A DNA stretch of 64,000 nucleotides, from positions 23,936 to 87,935 of the forward strand of contig NZ_AYOU01000159.1 of the NCBI RefSeq assembly GCF_000500065.1. Direction: 5' to 3'. This stretch comes from Borrelia hispanica CRI. Lineage in GTDB: Bacteria > Spirochaetota > Spirochaetia > Borreliales > Borreliaceae. The notes beneath the pieces are model-generated. The model was not told the origin of the DNA, made no database searches, and saw nothing but the letters and a program-made list of their open reading frames with translations. The position numbers and the translations under genes were made by a program. Positions 8,966-16,283 of this stretch are shown here, one piece after another (the first letter of the stretch is position 1; the number at the start of each line of letters is the position of its first letter).

Positions 8966-10087
8966 ATGGTTAAATTTAGGTATATTGTATTTTTATTCAT
9001 TTTATTTTCAAATCTTAATTCAGTTGTAAGTCCATCATCACCTTTAGTTAGACCTTTTGATTTTGGTAGTTGGAATTTTGAGCGGGATATTGAGGAAGCT
9101 TATGAGGCAAGTTATGAAGTTGTAGATGGTATTTTGGTAAATGTTGATGATTCAAATAAAAATGTTAAAGCAAAGCATATTTTATCTAGAATATTAGAGC
9201 TTGAAGGTTATTACAAATGTCTTGTGAATGTGATACGAGATAATATTTTTTTACAAGTAGAAGATGAGTTTTTAAGAGAATATGGTCAATATTTTGATGA
9301 TGATGTTTTTACAGAAACTGATAATAGGTTTAAACAATTGATAGAAATTCCTATGGAAGATGCATTTGGTATGTATAGACATAGGGTTTTAACTTTTAGT
9401 AATAAAACTTGGATTAAAAATCCAGACTATACCAAGTTATTTATTAGATTGCAACTTAAAGAGATTGAGTTTGTTGAAGATTATATTAAACAAAGACTTG
9501 GTATTAAATTGGGTTCAAATGGTCAGAAGATAAATCATCAATTAAATGATCAAAGATATGGTAATAATTCTATGGAAAATGAATATGATGATGCTGCGCA
9601 GGAAAGAAGAGGTGCGGTAGTGCCAGGTTATGATCGTGGAAGTCGTCCTGTAAGTAGAGGGCAAAGACCAAATTATGATCGTGGAAGTCGTCCTGTAAGT
9701 AGAGGGCAAAGGCCAAATTATGATCGTGAAAATTACTCTGGAAATAGAGGCCAAAGACCAAATTATGATCGTGAAAATTACTCTGCAAATAGAGGGCAAA
9801 GACCAAATTATGATCGTGAAAGTCGTGTGCAACAATCTGTTCCAAGACAAGAAATGCCAAGATCTGTTGTTTCAAGACAATCGAGTGGAAGACCAAATGT
9901 TTCAGGGTCAAAAGTTGTAAAACCAAGTAGTATTAAGAGAGGAAATCTTAGACCAAGTAGCATAAGACCTAGCCTTAGAAGACCTGGTAGTGATATTAGA
10001 CCAAATTTTGTAAGACCTGTTGTAAGGCCACTTGGTGAGAAACCTGTGACTTATAAGAGAGGCAGTAAAGATAGTGGTGATGAGTAA
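8966..10087 (+). CDS. Secreted protein with Arg-rich 15-residue repeats, inside tail operon
   Basis: 373 residues from ATG 8966 (TAGGAG 7 bases upstream; the ATG at 8960 is too close to it). The first 24 residues are a signal peptide (YIVFLFILFSNLNSVVS) without a lipobox Cys. Residues 25-195 are an acidic helical domain. Residues 222-281 are four 15-residue units beginning Tyr-Asp-Arg and ending Arg-Gly-Gln-Arg-Pro-Asn; the last 90 residues are rich in Arg, Pro and Ser with Arg-Pro-Ser pieces, strongly basic. An exported basic protein is unusual within a tail operon. Function not recognised; it might bind nucleic acid, cell wall or host ligands. Confidence 0.6.
   Translation: MVKFRYIVFLFILFSNLNSVVSPSSPLVRPFDFGSWNFERDIEEAYEASYEVVDGILVNVDDSNKNVKAKHILSRILELEGYYKCLVNVIRDNIFLQVEDEFLREYGQYFDDDVFTETDNRFKQLIEIPMEDAFGMYRHRVLTFSNKTWIKNPDYTKLFIRLQLKEIEFVEDYIKQRLGIKLGSNGQKINHQLNDQRYGNNSMENEYDDAAQERRGAVVPGYDRGSRPVSRGQRPNYDRGSRPVSRGQRPNYDRENYSGNRGQRPNYDRENYSANRGQRPNYDRESRVQQSVPRQEMPRSVVSRQSSGRPNVSGSKVVKPSSIKRGNLRPSSIRPSLRRPGSDIRPNFVRPVVRPLGEKPVTYKRGSKDSGDE
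9629..9808 (+). repeat. Four tandem 45-bp coding repeats
   Basis: Units start at 9629, 9674, 9719 and 9764, with a partial fifth at 9809. Units 1 and 2 are nearly identical, as are 3 and 4, so the pattern arose by at least two duplications. All keep the reading frame (15 residues each). Confidence 0.85.
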
Positions 10088-10231
10088 TGTCAATCTGGTG
10101 ATTGATTTGGATATTAAATTTTTTAGTTAAATTTAATTTTTAATTTTGTAGGTCTTTGTAAATATTGATTTTAATTGGAGAGTGATTATAGGTTGTAATT
10201 GAAGATTTTGATTGCAATAATAAGGAATTGT

Positions 10232-11143
10232 ATGTTGTTATTTCAGTATGACTTTAAAATGGAGTTTTATAGTAATGATGTTGCGTTTGGAGATCAAAGA
10301 CCTAAATTGGTAGTAGAGACAAAAAATGGAGTGCCTGTTGTTAATATTTTAATTAGTAATGAATATTCTTATGTGGGTTCTTTGCAGTGGAAAAAAGCAC
10401 AAATTAGATTGTTTAATGTACCTTTGAATTTTGGCAAATCTTTAGGACAGGGAGATATTGTTAGAATATATTATAAAAAGTTTTCTAGTGATGATGATTT
10501 AGGTTATAAATTTATTATTTCTGGATATTTGGGTGCGCCTGTTGATTTTGAGTGTCATAATGGTGATTTTATTTTTCAATATGAAGTTTATCTTTTATCT
10601 CAAGATACGTTTTTCAATAAAAAACTTGATGTTAAAGATTATACTGGTAAATCTCTTAAAGATGCAATTAATTTGGCATGTCCAGGTCAAGCAATTATTT
10701 ATATGAGTGAACAAGATATGGAGAGCATCATATATCAGAGTTTTTATGTCTCTACTTTAAAAGAATTTATAGAAAGACTTATTGGGAAATATGTTCAATT
10801 AATTTTTGTTGATATTGGGGATTTAGATTATAAAATTGATACTAAATTTGTATTTATTAATTTTAATGGATTTAGCAGTAATCAAAATTATAAAAAACTT
10901 GAAAATTTTGTGCCTCTCTCTAGTCCACAAAGAGAGGTTAGGTTTGTGGGCAAATCTACTATTAATTTTTGGAATGCTACACTTCTCTTTACAGATAAAA
11001 TTAAGGTCGGAGATCCGTTTCAATTTGTTGATAGGTATGGAAATATTGTTAAGACTATTGTTCAAAGAACCAGTGCTGAATTAAATAATGTAGGTAAGTG
11101 TGTATTAAGGTTAAGTCTTTATGACGAATCTAATGTTTTATAG
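10232..11143 (+). CDS. Baseplate/tail hub-like protein (DUF693-type)
   Basis: 303 residues from the ATG at 10232, which has AAGGA 5 bases upstream; the upstream TTG at 10199 lacks a site. Beta-rich, with an N-terminal domain reading like tail hub proteins ('DVAFGDQRPKLVVETKNG', then VNILISNEY) and a late segment DKIKVGDPFQFVDRYGN (about residues 248-264). Size and position agree with the cp32 DUF693 family. In contractile tails this place holds gpD-like hub or tail-fibre anchoring proteins. The hub role is inference. Confidence 0.5.
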   Translation: MLLFQYDFKMEFYSNDVAFGDQRPKLVVETKNGVPVVNILISNEYSYVGSLQWKKAQIRLFNVPLNFGKSLGQGDIVRIYYKKFSSDDDLGYKFIISGYLGAPVDFECHNGDFIFQYEVYLLSQDTFFNKKLDVKDYTGKSLKDAINLACPGQAIIYMSEQDMESIIYQSFYVSTLKEFIERLIGKYVQLIFVDIGDLDYKIDTKFVFINFNGFSSNQNYKKLENFVPLSSPQREVRFVGKSTINFWNATLLFTDKIKVGDPFQFVDRYGNIVKTIVQRTSAELNNVGKCVLRLSLYDESNVL

Positions 11144-11176
11144 GTATTTATAATTTATATTTTATAGGTAGGATTT

Positions 11177-11794
11177 ATGCAAAGCAATTATGAAATTTCA
11201 AGAAGACTTGGGAATTTGAGTGAAGATTTGGCATTTGAGGATGCTAAGAGATATTTGCAAGATAATGTATTTATCTGTAGGATTGGGATTGTTAAGGAAT
11301 TTGATTTTGAAAAACAAGAGGGAATTGTTGTAATTGAAGAATATGAAGATTTAAATATTATAAGTCGTAATATTTCAAATTTAAAACTTGAGCTTGTAGA
11401 AGGTGATAGGGTGGTTTTGCTTCAAAGCAGTATAAATATTTTTAATGAAAATGATAATAATTATTTTGATAAGCATTATTTTTATATTTTAAATGCTCTA
11501 ACTCTTAGAAATGTGGGAATAAGTGTAGAAAAATTTAAAATTGATACAAGAGAACTTGATATTACTAGTGAAGATTCTTCTTTGAATTTAAAGAACATAA
11601 CTTGTGACGGTGAACATTCCAAAATTTCTCTTAAGTCTTTGGTTATTGAAGCTGGTAATATTGAACTTAAAGGTAATGTGTATATTAATGGCAGATTGTT
11701 TGAAAGTCATACACATTCTTCTGGAACCATAACTTATATAAATGCCAGTGGAGCTCCTACTCTTGCAAGTGGCAGTACTGCAGGTGTATCTTGA
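11177..11794 (+). CDS. Baseplate spike/assembly protein, gpV-like (DUF777-type)
   Basis: 205 residues, ATG with TAGGTAGGA upstream. N-terminal helix, then an OB-like segment (FICRIGIVKEFDFEKQEG near residue 34, repeated strands), then a beta region ending in 'RLFESHTHSSGTI' and a Gly/Ala/Ser-rich tail. A Thr-His-x-x-Ser ending with a Gly-rich C-terminus is characteristic of phage baseplate assembly/spike proteins such as P2 gpV and its cp32 DUF777 relatives. It is the last recognisable tail gene. Confidence 0.6.
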   Translation: MQSNYEISRRLGNLSEDLAFEDAKRYLQDNVFICRIGIVKEFDFEKQEGIVVIEEYEDLNIISRNISNLKLELVEGDRVVLLQSSINIFNENDNNYFDKHYFYILNALTLRNVGISVEKFKIDTRELDITSEDSSLNLKNITCDGEHSKISLKSLVIEAGNIELKGNVYINGRLFESHTHSSGTITYINASGAPTLASGSTAGVS

Positions 11795-11922
11795 GTATTA
11801 TAATTAATATTAATTGAATCTTATATTTTATATATTGAAGTTTAATTAATTAATTTTATTAATTTTTATTAAAATTGATATTAATGAGATATCTTTTTCA
11901 ATTAGAAGGAGATATTAAAAAT

Positions 11923-12528
11923 ATGAAAGTTCTTGGTAATTTGCTCTTGTTTTTTGTTTTATTTTTTTGTTGTAAAGATGAAGAGTATTCTGGTAATTTT
12001 GATTTAATGTATGATTCTGATGATGTTGCTTTTCATGATATTATTGATAGTGATTTTGATATTGGTGTTAATTTTGATAATGCTTCATTAGAAAAGTTAA
12101 TTTCAGATTTTGAGCTATCAAATGAAGAAAAACAGGCAGTTAGATTTTTAAGGAGTGCATTGACAGATTCTACTATTTTGGATGATATGTCTCATATGCG
12201 TACTTATAGTGATGATGAGTTTTATGAATTTTTAGTTATTCTTAATGCTGATAAGGTAAAAGAGGCAGTTGCTGATATAGTTTTGACATTAAAAGTTAGA
12301 GATGAAATACTTGATGCTATATATGAATTTGCAGATGGGAATCCTAGAAAAGATACATTTGAAATACAACTTAATGTAAAGGAAAAAGAATATCTAAAAA
12401 CTTTAAAAGTTGCTTGTTGTGTTGATAGTGGTTATAATGGGGCTTATTTGGCGCTTAAATTGGCCAATCATTCAGGGATATTTGCGTCATTAAAGAGGCA
12501 GGTGTATGATGTTTTGCATGCGTATTAG
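11923..12528 (+). CDS. BTA121-like lipoprotein, short
   Basis: 201 residues from ATG 11923, preceded by AGAAGGAGA; the in-frame ATG at 11875 adds a hydrophilic piece and has no site. Signal peptide with Phe-Phe-Cys-Cys lipobox near residue 17, then an acidic spacer. Residues 55-105 hold a block 'LSNEEKQAVRFLRSAL...YSDDEFYEFL' that matches the gene at 59604-60620 and the BTA121-type surface lipoprotein domain of relapsing-fever Borrelia as I recall it. Ends before a bidirectional terminator. Surface location is inferred from lipidation. Confidence 0.55.
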   Translation: MKVLGNLLLFFVLFFCCKDEEYSGNFDLMYDSDDVAFHDIIDSDFDIGVNFDNASLEKLISDFELSNEEKQAVRFLRSALTDSTILDDMSHMRTYSDDEFYEFLVILNADKVKEAVADIVLTLKVRDEILDAIYEFADGNPRKDTFEIQLNVKEKEYLKTLKVACCVDSGYNGAYLALKLANHSGIFASLKRQVYDVLHAY

Positions 12529-12573
12529 TTTGGATATTTACTTTTAAAGTTTTTAAAAACCGTTGATATTTAA

Positions 12574-12600
12574 AATCTGATCATTAGGAATGATCAGATT
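12574..12600. terminator. Bidirectional hairpin terminator between convergent genes
   Basis: Perfect 12-bp inverted repeat (arms 12574-12585 and 12589-12600, AATCTGATCATT and its complement) with a 3-base loop. It lies between the convergent lipoprotein genes ending at 12528 and 12599; its right arm overlaps the minus gene's last codon region. Confidence 0.8.
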
Positions 12601-13429
12601 AATCAACAGGTGCTCTGAATTGATTGTTTGCCTCTTTTATGTTAGGATGCTTTTTTATAACTGATTTTAAAAATTCGTTAAACATTATGCTGTCTAGAAG
12701 TATTGATTTAGTGGTTGTTGTGTGATTAAGTGTGTCTTTGGTTGTTATTTCTGCTTCCATAAAGCTCCAAGTACCATTTTGGTACTGACTCCCAAATGCA
12801 TTTATTAAGTCTTTTCCACCATCTGGGTAGAGCATATTTATTGTTCCATAAAGATATGCTTTTTTATAACCTTGGTCTTTAACTGCTTTATTTACTTGAG
12901 TGGCCACCCGATTTCTAAGATTTTGCATGGAACCTTTTTCAAAATCCAGATTTAAATTTGGGCGACATTTTAATTTAAATGAAATTATTTCAATATAATC
13001 AACCAGGCTTGCAAATAATATTAAAGGCATAACATATTGGGTATATTTATCATGGCTTTTAATTGGTGCTACTATATATGTGTAATGCAATTTACCTTGA
13101 AATAGTTTTGATTCTTGTTGTGTATCTGTTTCAATAATTTTTTGAAAATTGTTTTTTATCCAAGTAATTTTGCAGTTGTCTTTATAAAAAGGCCACCACG
13201 AATGAGGTGTTACTTGTAAGCATACATCTAAAATTCCTTCTTCTATTTGTAATTGTGCTGATTGATATTGATTTATATTTTCTTTAGAGTCTATGTTTCC
13301 TGGAGTTCTTTTGTTTTTAAATTTATTATATGTAGGTTGAATAAATCGTTTCTGTTGTTTTTCTAAGTTGTTATCTTTTTGGACATTGCATGATACGATG
13401 GCTAATAATATTATTATAATTCTTATCAC
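12599..13429 (-). CDS. Borrelia lipoprotein, paralogue of 13734-14570
   Basis: 276 residues from a GTG at 13429 with GGGGGT about 9 bases upstream and an A8 run between. Lipobox Ile-Val-Ser-Cys at residue 14. After a polar spacer the protein has 'NCKITWIKNNF', 'VAPIKSHDKYTQYVMPLI' and a C-terminal 'SILLDSIMFNEFLKSVI' block, all shared with the neighbouring lipoprotein. Two Cys (in VCLQ and NCKITW) may pair. Family not certain; it may belong to the S2-related antigens of Borrelia, but that is recollection only. Not related by visible motif to the large array. Confidence 0.6.
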   Translation of the reverse strand: MIRIIIILLAIVSCNVQKDNNLEKQQKRFIQPTYNKFKNKRTPGNIDSKENINQYQSAQLQIEEGILDVCLQVTPHSWWPFYKDNCKITWIKNNFQKIIETDTQQESKLFQGKLHYTYIVAPIKSHDKYTQYVMPLILFASLVDYIEIISFKLKCRPNLNLDFEKGSMQNLRNRVATQVNKAVKDQGYKKAYLYGTINMLYPDGGKDLINAFGSQYQNGTWSFMEAEITTKDTLNHTTTTKSILLDSIMFNEFLKSVIKKHPNIKEANNQFRAPVD

Positions 13430-13733
13430 TTTTTTTTACCCCCTTTAACTATTTGGTTTTTTAAATTTTATATTTGATACAGTGGTTTTTTTAATTAGTA
13501 TAATATAAATTATATCAATAAAAATTTTTTTCATTGTTTAAGTATATTAAATATTATGAATTGAAACTTAAATTAAGGGTCAGTATGATTTATTTTTTTA
13601 AAAAAAATGTTGAGAATTGTGTATCTAGGGTTATTGGCTTTTGTTTGAGGTTGTTTAATAAGTCTGAGTAATTCTACAATTAATAAAAAATTACTGAGAA
13701 TCTTAAGTATTAATTGTAGAATTTTTTATATTT
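13430..13733. other. Spacer between two minus-strand lipoprotein genes
   Basis: About 300 bases with no gene. It holds the ribosome site and presumably the promoter of the 12599-13429 gene near its left end, and a hairpin (13670-13723) at its right end. Nothing else stands out. Confidence 0.5.
13670..13723 (-). terminator. Hairpin downstream of lipoprotein gene 13734-14570
   Basis: 15-bp inverted repeat, arms 13670-13684 and 13709-13723 (AATTCTACAATTAAT and complement), 24-base loop. It follows the minus-strand stop by about 10 bases. The T-rich run is on the plus side, so termination strength for the minus strand is uncertain. Confidence 0.5.
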
Positions 13734-14570
13734 TTAGTTGTTAATGGGAACTTGGAATTTGGTATTTGTAGTAGTTGTGCCTGGATATTTATTTATTACT
13801 GTTTTTATAAATTCATTAAATAATTTCCCATCAAGCAGTATATTATATGTTGATTCTTGATTGTTTTTCTTGTCTTTTACTTTAATTTCTGCCTTCATGA
13901 AATCCCATTTTCCGTTTTTGTATAGAGATTTAAAAGCAGATATCAACTCTTCTCCACCAGTTGGAGCTATTGCGTTTAGTATTCCATAAGGGTATACATT
14001 TTTATATCCCTCTTCAGATGATTTTTCTACTTTTGGTATTCCTTGAAGAAAACCGCCTAAAACATTTTTATTATTAAAGTTTAGGTTTTGATGGTCTTTT
14101 AAATTAAATGATGTAACTTCAATATTTTCGTCCATACTTTCAAATAGGATTAAAGGCATAACGTATGTGCTGTAATCATTATTGTATTTGATAGGCGATA
14201 CTGAATATGAATACCTAAGTTTGTCCTTAAGAGCTTCTAGTACCTTTTTATCCTGGTCAACAATTTCTTTGGCTTTAATTTTCATCCAAGTAATATAACA
14301 TTTGGGTTTTGGGCAGCTACACCAGAACCAACAACTTATGCACATGCATTGTTCTTTTTGCCCTTCAAGCACTTCAAATGTGGTTTGTTCTTCTGCAACA
14401 ACTTCTTCTTTTTGTAAATCTTTTAATTTATTATGATCGTATTTATTTATAATATTACTTAATGCTTGATCAAATTGAGCTTTTGAGTAATCTGTTTTAT
14501 CATCTAAAAAACAAGATGCTATAGATAATAATATTATAAATAAAGGTAGTAAAATAATTATTTTTTTCAA
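13734..14570 (-). CDS. Borrelia lipoprotein, Cys-rich N-terminal region
   Basis: 278 residues from a TTG at 14570 behind GGGAGGAT. Lipobox Ile-Ala-Ser-Cys, Cys20. Residues about 75-95 are unusually rich in Cys and Trp (CMCISCWFWCSC), then 'CYITWMKIKAKEIV' begins the domain shared with 12599-13429, including 'SPIKYNNDYSTYVMPLI' and 'ILLDGKLFNEFIKTVI'. The Cys cluster replaces a two-Cys version in the paralogue and could form several disulfides outside the cell. Function not recognised. Confidence 0.6.
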   Translation of the reverse strand: MKKIIILLPLFIILLSIASCFLDDKTDYSKAQFDQALSNIINKYDHNKLKDLQKEEVVAEEQTTFEVLEGQKEQCMCISCWFWCSCPKPKCYITWMKIKAKEIVDQDKKVLEALKDKLRYSYSVSPIKYNNDYSTYVMPLILFESMDENIEVTSFNLKDHQNLNFNNKNVLGGFLQGIPKVEKSSEEGYKNVYPYGILNAIAPTGGEELISAFKSLYKNGKWDFMKAEIKVKDKKNNQESTYNILLDGKLFNEFIKTVINKYPGTTTTNTKFQVPINN

Positions 14571-15019
14571 TTTTTAATCCTCCCAAAATTTGCATTGTAT
14601 CATAAAAACATGTTTTTATAGCAATTTTATTATTTTGAAATTTAATTTATAACTTATATGTTATTATTTACAAGTTTATTCTTATCTTAATTGTGTATAA
14701 ATTAAATATGCGTTTTTGGGCAAAATAGCTTGTTTAATATTGAATAGTTTTGTGTTAACATTTATCTATTAATTTTTACTTTAATTCTTATTTTGATTTT
14801 GTCAAAGTAGTGGTTAAGTTTTTTATAAATAGTTAAGGTGTTTGAGGTGTATTATGGTATTTAAAGGTAAGATAAACTATTGTATGATGGGTGATTCGTA
14901 AAGTGTTTGCAGAGTCATTATATTAGTTTTTTTGATATTTTGATATTTGTTTTTGTGACTTTGATACGCAGACGATAATTTATTTTTTGAAAAAATTTTT
15001 AATTAAGTAGGATGGTTTT
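14571..15019. other. Divergent promoter region before thyX
   Basis: 449 bases without a gene between the minus-strand lipoprotein and thyX. Very AT-rich; possible thyX promoter pieces are TTGTCA at 14799-14804 and TATAAA near 14824, with a long 19-base spacer, so weak. No ORF remnant or clear repeat was seen. Confidence 0.4.
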
Positions 15020-15838
15020 ATGCACGATCATGTAGATGCAGCAGAAGAGATATTGGACAGAGAATATAAAGTATTAGATAAAGGGTTCTTAAGGCTTATT
15101 GATTATATGGGCAGTGATGAGAGAATAGTTAATTCTGCTAGAGTTTCTTATAGAGATTCTAAAGCAAAAAGAGATAATGCCGGTCTGATTGATTATTTAA
15201 TCAGGAATGAGCATACAAGTCCTTTTGAGCAAGTGGTTTTTACTTTTCATGTTAAAGCTCCAATATTTGTTGCAAGGCAGTGGATGAGACATAGAACTTC
15301 AAGAATTAATGAAGTCTCAGGACGTTATAGTCTTATGAGAGAAGAGTTTTATGTGCCTTTAAGAGAAGATGTTAAGACACAAAGTTTGCTAAATAAACAG
15401 GGTAGATCGGATGAGGAGATTGACATTAATGTTGCTATATCTTTTTTAGATGGTCTTAATGAGAGTTATAAAAATGCTTATAAAATTTATGATGATATGA
15501 TTAAAAAAGATGTCTCCAGGGAGCTTGCAAGAATAACTTTGCCTTTAAGTTTATATACCGAATGGTATTGGCAGATTGATCTTAATAATTTGTTTCGTTT
15601 CATTAAACTAAGATCATCAAGCCATGCACAAAAAGAGATAAGAGAATATGCTAATGTTTTGTTGGATATTGTTAATTTGGTGGTACCATTGGCAACTAGT
15701 AGTTTTAAAAAGCATATTTTAGGAGGTGTAATGCTTTCAAGTGAAGAGGTATGTGAGATTAGAAAGGCATTAGATTTAACAAAACTTAATTTATCACAAA
15801 AAAGTTTAGATAGGTTGAAAGAAAAACTCAATTTATAG
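15020..15838 (+). CDS. thyX: Flavin-dependent thymidylate synthase ThyX
   Basis: 272 residues, ATG with AGTAGGAT upstream. ThyX makes dTMP from dUMP using FAD, NADPH and methylene-tetrahydrofolate. The ThyX signature Arg-His-Arg-x7-Ser is present (RHRTSRINEVS, about residues 91-101), preceded by 'EHTSPFEQVVFTFHVKAP' typical of the family, and followed by 'SRELARITLPLSLYTEWYW' and 'SSHAQKEIREYA'. Length is normal. A plasmid-borne thyX next to nrd genes is documented for relapsing-fever Borrelia and absent in Lyme Borrelia. 75 bases before nrdI; likely co-transcribed. Confidence 0.97.
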   Translation: MHDHVDAAEEILDREYKVLDKGFLRLIDYMGSDERIVNSARVSYRDSKAKRDNAGLIDYLIRNEHTSPFEQVVFTFHVKAPIFVARQWMRHRTSRINEVSGRYSLMREEFYVPLREDVKTQSLLNKQGRSDEEIDINVAISFLDGLNESYKNAYKIYDDMIKKDVSRELARITLPLSLYTEWYWQIDLNNLFRFIKLRSSSHAQKEIREYANVLLDIVNLVVPLATSSFKKHILGGVMLSSEEVCEIRKALDLTKLNLSQKSLDRLKEKLNL

Positions 15839-15913
15839 TTAATTTGGTTATAATATTTATGAATTATTTTTTTATAAGTATTGTAATCTTTACAAAGAGG
15901 TGAGTATATTTTA

Positions 15914-16279
15914 GTGGTTTATGCTTCAAAAACAGGAAATATAGGGCGTTTTATCTCAAAGACAGGACTTAGCAATACTTTTCGTATTGTTACAGGTGAT
16001 GAGATTGTTGAGGAACCTTATGTTTTACTTACTTATACTATTGCATTTGGAAAAGTTCCATCTGAAGTTGATAAATTTTTAGAGCATAATTTTGAATTTA
16101 TGATTGGTGTTGCTGGTAGTGGAAATAAAAATTGGGGTGATTCATTTTGCAATGCTGTTAATTTAATAAAAGATAAATATGGTGTTCCTGAAGTGTTAAA
16201 ATTTGAATTATCTGGAACATCACATGATGTTAAGAATTTTATGGAAAGGATTAATGATGAGGCACTTAGAGTTAAATAA
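15914..16279 (+). CDS. nrdI: Ribonucleotide reductase flavodoxin NrdI
   Basis: 121 residues from GTG 15914, with AAAGAGGTGAG upstream. NrdI is a flavodoxin-like protein that supplies the oxidant used to build the dimanganese-tyrosyl cofactor of NrdF. Visible: 'YASKTGNIGRFISKTG' FMN loop at the N-terminus, 'PYVLLTYTIAFGKVP' and 'GVAGSGNKNWGDSFCNA' (about residues 60-80), all typical for NrdI. The downstream nrdE start lies a few bases after this stop, so the two are coupled. Confidence 0.95.
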   Translation: MVYASKTGNIGRFISKTGLSNTFRIVTGDEIVEEPYVLLTYTIAFGKVPSEVDKFLEHNFEFMIGVAGSGNKNWGDSFCNAVNLIKDKYGVPEVLKFELSGTSHDVKNFMERINDEALRVK

Positions 16280-16283
16280 TGAG

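Noticed and set aside
9542..9926. Minus-strand frames with repeats across the Arg-rich gene
   Set aside because: Shadows of the 45-bp repeats; no ribosome site or family match.
16203..16283. Upstream extension of nrdE
   Set aside because: It overlaps nrdI in another frame and encodes a sequence unlike NrdE; the start at 16284 fits the coupled order.
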